Below are positions 1 to 6,204 of a stretch of 6,732 bases of DNA, one piece after another. A program made the translations under genes and the position numbers. Source of the stretch: Caldifarciminota bacterium (GTDB taxonomy: Bacteria; Hydrothermota; Tepidihabitantia; SM23-42). Every line of letters starts with the position of its first letter. Within the stretch, counting starts at the first letter, position 1. A model generated the notes under the pieces. That model searched no databases, had not been told where the DNA came from, and worked only from the letters and a program-made list of their open reading frames with translations. Where the stretch lies: positions 1 to 6,732 of the forward strand of contig JAGMEL010000069.1 of NCBI GenBank assembly GCA_023128195.1. Reading direction: 5' to 3'.

Positions 1-492
1 ATACTTGTAACGGTAAATAATCTTTTCTCCTAAGTCGTGGTGGATTTCAATCATTTCAGTCTCTCTTCCTTTAGTGTCATACTTCCAATAATTTTCACAA
101 GTCAACTTGCTTTTAAAATAGTTTTTGGAATGTACCAACCTATCATTCTTATCGTAAAAGGATTGGTCTTTACGATATAACTGATTCAATGGATAGTATT
201 CATACATTTCAATTTCCTTACCGTTTTCATATTTCCATACATATTTACTTTTGATTTGTTTTCTTTTGTTTCAAGAACCATTGGAATCATAATGAATTTC
301 TTCAAGAATGTTACCAGTATAGTCGTAAGTACTATGGATTTCATATATGAGTTTTTTCCCAAATTCGCCATCGATTTCTAATTTGCTGTATTGTTTAAGT
401 AATATCTTATTAACAGTGTTATTAACTCTTTGACCGTCTTTTGTTCTTCTGCATTTCATCTTCTTCAATTCCGTTTTTCGAACCCATACATA
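1..492 (-). pseudogene. Fragment of a YD-repeat-like protein with in-frame stop, runs off left edge
   Basis: Reading leftward from just inside a TGA at 493-495, one frame stays open to the window edge except for a single TGA at 271-273. Both sides of that stop read as the same kind of protein. Before it come TYDYTGNILEEIHYDSNG-like units; after it come WKYENGKEIEMYEY, FYDKNDRLVHSKNYF and WKYDTKGRETEMIEI. These Tyr/Asp/Gly/Asn-rich units recur about every 22-30 residues, as in YD-repeat, RHS-like or YwqK-like proteins, often exported proteins of unknown role. No signal peptide or convincing start is visible. The longest pre-stop ORF would need TTG at 468 or ATG at 459, neither with a clear SD. 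TGA is a normal stop in the neighbouring genes, so recoding is unlikely. I read this as a gene truncated at its 5' side and broken by a nonsense mutation, possibly when the restriction-modification operon was inserted. The family call is by repeat pattern only. Confidence 0.6.
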
Positions 493-520
493 TCAATCGT
501 TTTGTTACCCCTTTTATTGT

Positions 521-2308
521 CTACGTACTTGATAATTGTTCTTCAGATTTCGAAATCAAAAATTCAAGTAGATCCTCTTTATTTGATATTGATAAAAATT
601 CTGCCAATGTTATACATGGTTCACAAATCATGCCAACATTCTCTTCTTTTGCATTTAAACATAAATTCTGCTTAAGCTGTTTATGAATTGAGGGTGCGGA
701 AAAAATACCTATAACAGTTTGTTTAGGATGCGCTCTGCTAACCTTTGCAATATGATCTGGGACAGATGAAGCTTCTGCGCTGCTCCATTGAGCGCGTGTT
801 CCTCTTATTGTCGTCACCTCTAAGACAATAATGTAATTATTTATATGAAAAATAATGTCGGGATATCCTTCTTTTCCTCCTAGTGCTGGTTCTGCGATTC
901 CATACTTACCGGTCCGACCAAACCAAAATACATCATCTATAATTCCTTCTTGCATGAGAAGATTCAACAGATCAGAAAAAAGATATTCTAATCTGCCACC
1001 CTTCCTTCTGTTGTCAATATAGTCAATGCTTAACACCTTCTTCAAAATCTTAAGTTTCATTAAATATTCTCTGTCAAAACCGGAATATTTTCCTGAGAAC
1101 ATTTCATGGATATGTTGGAGGATTAATTTTTTTGTCATATTCTCAATAGGTACAGTTTTATTAAGATCTACTATGAATTCGCGATGTTCCTTTGAGAATT
1201 TTACTACTTTATTAAAAATCGGATTACCTTTTTTTAAATCATAGGCAACAAATCTATATCCCTCATCGCGAAAGACAGGTAGAATAAAGTTACTTTTGTC
1301 TTTCGATATTACATCGCTGCCTACAAGATAATTATCTTTAATCACAGCAGTAAGAACTTCATTACTGGTATTTGTTATTATGCTAATATCATGCGGAGGG
1401 TAAAGCCTATTTGGATTACAGAAGTATTCCTTCCATAAAAACCAATTATCTTTGAAATTATATGTTTCTGCATATTTGAATTTTTCAAGTAATTGTATTA
1501 CTTGCCCCTTGTTTTTCAAAACAATAGCTGGCAACTTTGGTTTGGATGATTTGTTTGTCTCAATGTGAACTCTATTGCATAATCCTGTCGAAAAACATAG
1601 ATATATGTAATACATTGCAGTCGGAGCTTTTACCAGAGTAAGTTTTCCTTCCTCTGTTTCTTTGTAAGCTAATATTTCAGCTTCCCTTCTATCAGGAGAT
1701 AAGTTTCTGAAGTTTCTTATCTTTTCAATAATTAGCGAAAATTCGGCCTCTGATTTTGTATGGAATAGAATATAACCAATTTCCTCTATATCTAGATATT
1801 CAAGTTCTAATAGAAGTCTCAATGTTATTCTGAAAGGGAATACCAATATATTCTCACAATCTTGTTTTATTATAGGATTGGTAATAATCAACTTAGACAT
1901 TTGCTTTTTAAAAACTTCTGAAATTTCAATGAGATCGCCTGCTGTTGCATATTCTCTAAGATTTTTGTGCTTTGGTGTCTTAGCTATATTGTGTTTGTTA
2001 ATGAGTTCATAACCCACATCAGTAACAATTATTCTTGCTGGATGTGATGTTTCATCTAAATAGACAAACCCCAAATATTTTGGCAGATTGGCTAATAATG
2101 TACGAATTGATTGATGCGTTATTGTTTTTCCTGATACAGTTAATCCTGCCTTCCCCATTTCAGTGCTCATAACTTCCTGCTTGCCACTGGACCAAGACTT
2201 GTTTAAGAATCTATCCCATGTCAAGACATAGACCATATATATAGTTTGATGAACATTCCCTCTCTTTGGTATGTGCCAAATTTCTTTAGTGCGATTTGAC
2301 TTAGCCAT
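521..2308 (-). CDS. AlwI / Nt.BspD6I-like type IIS restriction endonuclease
   Basis: This 595-aa protein should cleave DNA at a short distance from an asymmetric site left unmethylated by the two upstream methyltransferases. The C-terminal nuclease core is plain: RLEYLF (E441), then YPDIIF (P483, D484), a 13-residue step to VLEVTT (E497, T499), then a basic/Gln segment and E512, with VPDH at 516-519. From memory this matches the Nt.BstNBI/Nt.BspD6I series ALEY...QPD...GEVTT...E, whose acidic residues are E418, D456, E469 and E482; the D-to-E spacing of 13 is identical. The N-terminal part also resembles that enzyme: GFVYLDE followed by a winged-helix-like strand (about 80-105), and a VFPFRITLRLLLELEYL helix (156-172). 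Length is close to the family's roughly 600 aa. The ATG overlaps the end of the 423-aa methyltransferase gene by 8 bp, with no good SD, so translation probably depends on reinitiation. The recognition sequence cannot be read from this. Family members include nickases, so double-strand cutting is not assured. Confidence 0.88.
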   Translation of the reverse strand: MAKSNRTKEIWHIPKRGNVHQTIYMVYVLTWDRFLNKSWSSGKQEVMSTEMGKAGLTVSGKTITHQSIRTLLANLPKYLGFVYLDETSHPARIIVTDVGYELINKHNIAKTPKHKNLREYATAGDLIEISEVFKKQMSKLIITNPIIKQDCENILVFPFRITLRLLLELEYLDIEEIGYILFHTKSEAEFSLIIEKIRNFRNLSPDRREAEILAYKETEEGKLTLVKAPTAMYYIYLCFSTGLCNRVHIETNKSSKPKLPAIVLKNKGQVIQLLEKFKYAETYNFKDNWFLWKEYFCNPNRLYPPHDISIITNTSNEVLTAVIKDNYLVGSDVISKDKSNFILPVFRDEGYRFVAYDLKKGNPIFNKVVKFSKEHREFIVDLNKTVPIENMTKKLILQHIHEMFSGKYSGFDREYLMKLKILKKVLSIDYIDNRRKGGRLEYLFSDLLNLLMQEGIIDDVFWFGRTGKYGIAEPALGGKEGYPDIIFHINNYIIVLEVTTIRGTRAQWSSAEASSVPDHIAKVSRAHPKQTVIGIFSAPSIHKQLKQNLCLNAKEENVGMICEPCITLAEFLSISNKEDLLEFLISKSEEQLSST

Positions 2309-3572
2309 TTATTTTGATAAAATCAATTACCCAATCTCTTTTTATTATACCCCCTCTACCACTTCGGGGGATTCTTAAATATCGATTCTTAATGATGTAT
2401 GAGAATAGATTATGCAGTTTGAAACCCCTGTTTATAGCGTAATCAATTAAAATTTCATGAGTGGGGATATTAATACCTCTGATTCTGTTGGCGCCTATGA
2501 CCATCACATAGTGTGATTTGTTCTTTAATAACTTATGTACTTCAATAAGAGTACTATCCATATCCTCAAAGAATTTCTTCACAATGTGAGCTCTTTTACG
2601 ATCTTTTTTGTATATCTGATGTAGTAGTGAATCTAGTTTTCTATGGCCGGTCGGTTTGGTTTTATGACAATAAATTTCTGAAGGTATAATTTCAGTACCA
2701 ACTTGTCTCCTTTTAAATTTTAGGATATTAGAATCACCATAGTAGTCTAACCAGGCGTTTTCTAATCGCAATGATCTTACATAGTCAAACGCATTAATAT
2801 AAGGTGGGGATGTAACCGCTAATGCAACTTTCCCCGCATATTTTGGTGCATTTATATTTCGTGCATCTTCTGCAATAATCATTGCCCGACCCAATTTTTT
2901 AGTTTTAAATGAGTCAATTCTTTTAAGATAAGAGCTACAGACTTTAGTAAAAGCTTCTCTAGCCATTAATGGTTTCTTTATAAATCGACTGGATACATAT
3001 GGTTTTGGAGAGTTATCATCAGCATAAGAGCATTTTCTTATTGTCGCCGCAAAACACACTAACAGAAAGTTGTATACTTTTTTGTCTTTTATTCTTAAAT
3101 AGACTTTGTGAATCTTCTCTTTCAAATGTGATAATTGAATGATATTATTACGGGAAAACCAATGATGAATATTATGTAAATCAGGTTTAAATGCTGATGG
3201 TGATATTGTACCTTTCTTGAAGACATTTTTATTAAAATTATCAATATATGCTATCTGTTTCTGAGATAATCCTGTGGTTTTCGTTTTACATAACAGCTGA
3301 CTCAACTTGTCAAAGTCTACTCCCAGTCCATACCTTTTATGAAGTACAGCTTCGACCAACGTCGTACCTGAACCAGCAAATGTATCTAATACATAATCTT
3401 TTTCGTTGGTGTACTTCAATATTGCCCACCTTGGTATTTGTGGAATGAACTTACATGGATATTTAAAAAACCCATGTGTGAAATAACTTACATTATTTGT
3501 AGTTATCTCAAAAACAGAATTAAAGTCGACATCAGATGGTATTTCTTCTACTTGAACGAGTTTATTTTTCAC
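2301..3572 (-). CDS. DNA methyltransferase (SPPY type), second of the pair
   Basis: The 423-aa product should transfer a methyl group from S-adenosylmethionine to an exocyclic amino group (N4-cytosine or N6-adenine) of one strand of the restriction site. Visible motifs are the SAM-binding motif I, DTFAGSGTTLVEA (from D63), an acidic residue after the next strand (D86 in YGLGVDFD), the catalytic motif IV SPPYINAFDY (SPPY at 255-258), and a later strand YVMVIGANR (355-363). Motif I precedes motif IV by about 190 residues, so the order is alpha-like although the motif spelling is typical of the beta/N4 group. The segment between them (KKVYNFLLVCFAATIRKCSY, 164-183) parallels one in the upstream methyltransferase. 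The start is GTG at 3570-3572, overlapping the upstream TGA as GTGA, which fits translational coupling. No ATG occurs before motif I. SPPY often goes with N4-cytosine enzymes, but this does not settle the target base. Confidence 0.9.
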   Translation of the reverse strand: MKNKLVQVEEIPSDVDFNSVFEITTNNVSYFTHGFFKYPCKFIPQIPRWAILKYTNEKDYVLDTFAGSGTTLVEAVLHKRYGLGVDFDKLSQLLCKTKTTGLSQKQIAYIDNFNKNVFKKGTISPSAFKPDLHNIHHWFSRNNIIQLSHLKEKIHKVYLRIKDKKVYNFLLVCFAATIRKCSYADDNSPKPYVSSRFIKKPLMAREAFTKVCSSYLKRIDSFKTKKLGRAMIIAEDARNINAPKYAGKVALAVTSPPYINAFDYVRSLRLENAWLDYYGDSNILKFKRRQVGTEIIPSEIYCHKTKPTGHRKLDSLLHQIYKKDRKRAHIVKKFFEDMDSTLIEVHKLLKNKSHYVMVIGANRIRGINIPTHEILIDYAINRGFKLHNLFSYIIKNRYLRIPRSGRGGIIKRDWVIDFIKING

Positions 3573-4912
3573 TTCTTTAATATAATTAAACTTTCTCTAA
3601 GATATTCAACTAAATCACCAAGCTTTGAGTGTTGTTGAGAACTTGTCTCATTCCGTCTGGCGACTATTATTTCCTGCACATTGAATCCGACTTTATCTCC
3701 TATTTGAGCCAAAATAGCATCTGTGGGGATTGCTAAATTGCCGTAAGCTGAATTACCCACAACCATAACACAATTTCCACCTTTCCTGGTTCGTTGATAT
3801 ATCTTTTTTAATACGTTATACATATCATTGAAGTAAGTGTCGAGCATTCTGGGAATTCTTTTATCCCACAATTGTTGGTTTGATAGATAGTCCAGTATAT
3901 CTTTCAGTATTTTAGTTCTGTGATTATTCCCTATTGTCTTAGCTAGATTAGTATTCAGGTTAGACGTCAAAGCATTTCTTCTTTTTTTTCTAAGCTCCTT
4001 ATATGACGATACAAACTCCCCTATCCATAATTCTATTTTGTATACTTCGAATGGATCAAAACAATTGGCGTATGGTGGGGAAAAGATTGATATATCAATC
4101 TTTTTAATACCGTACCGCTCAAAATTTAAACATGAGTCGCACACTATTTTTGGTTCTGGTCCATGGATCGCGTTTGTCAAACCTTCGTAAATTTGTGCTA
4201 CTTTATACTTGTATTCCTGAAAAGTATCTGCACCATCAAGAACTCTTTTCCTCTTAAGCCCATTTCCACCTTTCCTGTAATATGACACAGTTTCAAGAAT
4301 TGATAGAAGACCCATATATAGTAAATCATGCACCTTTTGATTTCTTACCCTGTTGATTTTCTTCTTCAGTAATTCAATCATGATCAGATTTTTCTCACTA
4401 AATAAGTTTCTGATTATTTTGAGTTCATACTTACTAAAAACATCACTAAGATTTCTAAACTGTGGTAATTTAAAGGTTCTTATTTGCTTGACTTCATTCC
4501 TTGAATAATTCTGAGTCTTTATTTTAGTAATAAAAGCACCGAAAGGATTTATTTCGAAGCCAAACGATTTCATACCTAGGTGTTTGGCGGTCACTAGTGT
4601 TGTTCCAGAACCAGCGAAAGGGTCAAGTATAAAAGTTTTTGCTGATGTCTTACCAAGGTGCTTCAATATATTGAATACCAAATCCGGTGAATATCCTTCT
4701 TGAAAGTAAAACCAGTTATGAATGGGCTTTGACTCAACCTGTGAAAAGTTTACAAGGTATTCATAAGTGTCATCTCTATTTACGTTAAATCTTCTGTCAA
4801 GTTTTTTGTAAGCTTTGAAAAACCTCTTTTTTATTATTTCAGTTGCAGTGTATTTCCGGTCACCAAGTGTGAATTTTTGCTGAATCCCGATATTATTCAT
4901 GATATTATTCAT
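3569..4912 (-). CDS. DNA methyltransferase (SPPY type), first gene of the RM operon
   Basis: This 447-aa amino-methyltransferase would protect the strand of the restriction site not handled by its neighbour. Motif I is LDPFAGSGTTLVTAK (D97 to K110), followed by an acidic residue in FGFEINPF (E120). Motif IV is FSPPYANCFDPF (SPPY at 278-281), and a late strand is CVMVVGNSAYG (about 381-391). Upstream, HNWFYFQEGYSPDLV (65-79) is the likely N-terminal SAM-side motif. A helical segment between motifs I and IV (NQKVHDLLYMGLLSILETVSYY, 191-212) has a counterpart in the second methyltransferase, so the two are distant paralogues and not a recent duplication. Being first in the operon lets methylation build up before the nuclease is made. 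The start is uncertain: ATG at 4912 and ATG at 4900 are in frame inside a 12-bp tandem repeat, and neither has an SD. The predicted promoter leaves a leader of only about 10 nt. Confidence 0.9.
   Translation of the reverse strand: MNNIMNNIGIQQKFTLGDRKYTATEIIKKRFFKAYKKLDRRFNVNRDDTYEYLVNFSQVESKPIHNWFYFQEGYSPDLVFNILKHLGKTSAKTFILDPFAGSGTTLVTAKHLGMKSFGFEINPFGAFITKIKTQNYSRNEVKQIRTFKLPQFRNLSDVFSKYELKIIRNLFSEKNLIMIELLKKKINRVRNQKVHDLLYMGLLSILETVSYYRKGGNGLKRKRVLDGADTFQEYKYKVAQIYEGLTNAIHGPEPKIVCDSCLNFERYGIKKIDISIFSPPYANCFDPFEVYKIELWIGEFVSSYKELRKKRRNALTSNLNTNLAKTIGNNHRTKILKDILDYLSNQQLWDKRIPRMLDTYFNDMYNVLKKIYQRTRKGGNCVMVVGNSAYGNLAIPTDAILAQIGDKVGFNVQEIIVARRNETSSQQHSKLGDLVEYLRESLIILKK
4889..4912 (-). repeat. 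12-bp tandem direct repeat duplicating the first methyltransferase's start
   Basis: On the minus strand ATGAATAATATC occurs twice back to back, giving the N-terminus MNNIMNNI. Each copy supplies an in-frame ATG, so the duplication leaves the frame open and yields two possible starts four codons apart. This is seen directly in the sequence; its functional meaning is not known. Confidence 0.95.
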
Positions 4913-4929
4913 AATTAGTATGTTTATAG

Positions 4930-4957
4930 ATTATAGTCTGTAAAACGAACCAGTCAA
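4930..4957 (-). promoter_or_regulatory. Sigma-70-like promoter of the restriction-modification operon
   Basis: On the minus strand TTGACT (plus 4952-4957) is followed after 16 nt by a perfect TATAAT (plus 4930-4935). Transcription would begin near 4922-4924, leaving only about 10 nt before the ATG at 4912. That leader, ACATACTAATT-like, contains no SD, so the first methyltransferase mRNA would be almost leaderless. No controller-protein gene of the C.RM type is visible nearby. Confidence 0.72.
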
Positions 4958-5005
4958 GCATGCATTTTTCTTATTCTTATGATCTTTTTACTACCTGAAT
5001 CAAAC

Positions 5006-5163
5006 CTATTGTTTAAACTCAACTGTTTGCTGAATTCTTAATGCATCTTCTGCAGTCAGTGTTGCCAAATACCTCATAGTCATCACAGATGACGAATGTC
5101 CAAATCAAACAGGGAGCATTCCATATAAACTTCCTCATTTCCACATACATCTAAGCTCTCCAT
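5006..5163 (-). pseudogene. Remnant of a tyrosine recombinase/integrase C-terminus
   Basis: Minus-strand translation from 5101 to the TAG at 5006-5008 gives GHSSSVMTMRYLATLT followed by AEDALRIQQTVEFKQ and stop. This looks like the end of a Xer/phage-type integrase: the GHSS box after the last active-site helix, then the T-x-R-Y segment carrying the nucleophilic tyrosine (Y codon at 5069-5071). Further upstream the same frame is broken by TGA at 5105-5107 and again at 5135-5137. No HxLRH box or N-terminal domain remains in the window. Only about 30 residues are clearly recognisable; the part from 5102 to 5163 is a guess that the decayed gene continued there. I infer a relic of the mobile element that brought in one of the flanking modules. 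Confidence 0.6.
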
Positions 5164-5187
5164 ACCTTTTTATTTCGTCCTTATGTA

Positions 5188-5215
5188 ATTGTATCTATAA
5201 CCTAAGTCCTGTCAA
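5188..5215 (-). promoter_or_regulatory. Minus-strand promoter candidate without an assigned gene
   Basis: On the minus strand TTGACA (plus 5210-5215) is followed after 16 nt by TACAAT (plus 5188-5193). These are the same two hexamers and the same spacing as the rightward promoter at 5264-5291. The first ATG downstream is at 5163, opening a 26-codon frame ending at 5083 without a well-placed SD. The transcript would then cross the integrase remnant toward the restriction-modification operon, giving it a second, roughly 270-nt leader. It could also make a small RNA or be a leftover integrase-gene promoter. Confidence 0.45.
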
Positions 5216-5263
5216 GTATTTTGGTAATCACAAATAGCACTCGAAGCTCAGTATAAAAATCAA

Positions 5264-5291
5264 TTGACAAACATTAAAATTTATATACAAT
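5264..5291 (+). promoter_or_regulatory. Promoter of the HEPN-helicase operon
   Basis: A consensus -35 TTGACA (5264-5269) lies 16 nt before TACAAT (5286-5291), one base from the consensus -10. Transcription would start near 5298, almost at the SD of the first reading frame, so the leader is again very short. With the two leftward promoters this makes the 5188-5291 segment a divergent promoter region with about 48 bp between the two TTGACA boxes. Confidence 0.65.
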
Positions 5292-5297
5292 TTAGTT

Positions 5298-5304
5298 GGA
5301 GGAG
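5298..5304 (+). promoter_or_regulatory. Strong SD, placed for ATG 5313 and not for the HEPN frame
   Basis: GGAGGAG ends 8 nt before ATG 5313, close to ideal spacing, and is the best ribosome-binding site in the window. It belongs to the 32-codon frame. The 273-codon HEPN frame starts 59 nt downstream of that ATG in another frame and has only AAGGGA (5352-5357), 14 nt before its ATG at 5372. Where ribosomes enter therefore conflicts with where the long ORF is. Confidence 0.8.
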
Positions 5305-5312
5305 ATATCGAG

Positions 5313-5411
5313 ATGGCGAATAATGCATTTGATACAATTTTCTTCAGTGGCAAGGGATTTTCAATAAATCTATGGGTTATTATGTTGAAAAAGAAATTGT
5401 TACCCATATGA
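5313..5411 (+). CDS. 32-aa leader peptide, or frameshifted N-terminus of the HEPN gene
   Basis: ATG 5313, behind a strong SD, opens 32 codons beginning MANNAFDTIFFSGKGF and ending at TGA 5409-5411. That stop overlaps an in-frame ATG of the HEPN gene (5408-5410) as ATGA, the usual layout of coupled genes. I see two readings. In the first, it is a real leader ORF whose translation delivers ribosomes to ATG 5408, giving a 261-aa HEPN protein. In the second, the first 15-20 codons are the true HEPN N-terminus and an indel between about 5333 and 5409 (natural or a sequencing error) broke the frame. Supporting the second, the 5372 frame already reads plausibly (GYYVEKEIV) before ATG 5408, while the end of the 32-codon frame (LKKKLLPI) looks like its shadow. 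I recognise no family. Confidence 0.5.
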   Translation: MANNAFDTIFFSGKGFSINLWVIMLKKKLLPI

Positions 5412-6193
5412 AGAATAATACGCCCAAGAGTATAACAAACTTCTTCTCTGCCGAAAATTTAACTAAAATTGTGAGTGATGCTCAACTTAGCAGTAATCCT
5501 ACAGAGATTGAAATATTTGATTATAACATATTAAAATCAAAAATATTGCTCGCATCGGCCGCATCTATATCAGATATATTGGATAAAATCGATCAAAAAT
5601 TGGCTAAGCAAAATGATACATCTGATGTTCAGGGAGATAAATCTGCAATTCAAAGTATCTTGGATACTTTATTCAAATTAGCCAATACTAGTGCAGCTTC
5701 CTTTTTGGCATATACAGAGCAAACAATCGTTTGTGCGGTAACAGCGTTTGAGACCTACTTTCGTGACAGATTGGCAACAGCAATTGCTACAAAACCCGAA
5801 ATAGCAAAACAATTCGCAGATAAAGATATTAAGGTTAAGAGAATTATTGAAATAAATTTTGATGTGAGAAAAGAAATAGGTAATCTTATTGTGGAAAAAA
5901 ACATGAGCTTCCAAAATCTTGACGATGTTCAGAATCTATACTACAAAATATTTGGCAAAGATGTGTTTGAAAATAGAGAATTAAGTTATTTGAAAGACAT
6001 ATTTGAAATACGTCATCTGATTGTTCACAGAGGTAGTATTGTTGATAGATCTTTTGTCTCGAAAACAAACAAGAAAGCTAAGATAGGCACAAGATTTATG
6101 CTATCTAGAACAGAGGTTGCAAAAATGATACAAACTATAGAAAAAATTGTTCAGAGAACTGAAGAGATGGTGTCTCATAAATTAGGTTGTTGA
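5372..6193 (+). CDS. HEPN-domain protein, probable RNase-type effector
   Basis: The 273-aa product is soluble and helical with no membrane segment or signal peptide. Its C-terminal half (about 105-270) reads as a HEPN domain: a first helix with a conserved-looking acidic face (TAFETYFRDRLA, 124-135), then long helices, then the signature RHLIVHRGSIVD with R214 and H219 as R-x4-H. That pair is the catalytic motif of HEPN ribonucleases found in toxins, abortive-infection proteins and CRISPR effectors; some relatives are inactive or structural. I do not recognise the N-terminal 100 residues, which may be a sensing or partner-binding region. The start is unsettled: ATG 5372 lacks a placed SD, ATG 5408 (261 aa) would be coupled to the preceding short frame, and a frameshifted longer form is possible. 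The helicase gene follows after 11 bp, so the two probably share a transcript and act together. RNA cleavage is inferred from the motif only. Confidence 0.72.
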   Translation: MGYYVEKEIVTHMKNNTPKSITNFFSAENLTKIVSDAQLSSNPTEIEIFDYNILKSKILLASAASISDILDKIDQKLAKQNDTSDVQGDKSAIQSILDTLFKLANTSAASFLAYTEQTIVCAVTAFETYFRDRLATAIATKPEIAKQFADKDIKVKRIIEINFDVRKEIGNLIVEKNMSFQNLDDVQNLYYKIFGKDVFENRELSYLKDIFEIRHLIVHRGSIVDRSFVSKTNKKAKIGTRFMLSRTEVAKMIQTIEKIVQRTEEMVSHKLGC

Positions 6194-6204
6194 GATAAGC
6201 AAGC

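Noticed and set aside
271..273. TGA read as tryptophan (alternative genetic code)
   Set aside because: The first methyltransferase and HEPN genes end naturally in TGA with normal spacing or overlap to the next gene, so TGA acts as a stop here.
493..520. Terminator after the restriction-modification operon
   Set aside because: No GC-rich hairpin followed by a T-run is seen between the nuclease stop and the fragment on the minus strand.
430..686. Two overlapping plus-strand ORFs of 81 codons each
   Set aside because: They lie antisense to the endonuclease 3' end and the YD-like fragment, have no SD, and their composition (Leu/Ile/Ser/Phe runs) is what an antisense shadow gives.
1026..3638. 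Plus-strand ORFs at 1026-1244, 3248-3448 and 3438-3638
   Set aside because: All are antisense to well-supported nuclease or methyltransferase genes and show no motif or ribosome site.
5079..5093. Perfect inverted repeat GTCATC-ACA-GATGAC as an operator or terminator
   Set aside because: It lies inside the integrase relic, has no T-run for termination, and a 6-bp palindrome is expected by chance at this scale.
5083..5163. 26-codon minus-strand ORF downstream of the unassigned promoter, a possible controller peptide
   Set aside because: The SD is badly placed, no helix-turn-helix is visible, and the ORF overlaps the integrase relic in another frame. It is too short to support as a gene.
5216..5263. 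Imperfect dyad TATTT...AAATA between the divergent promoters as a regulator site
   Set aside because: Only about six of ten positions pair, and AT-rich DNA gives such dyads often.
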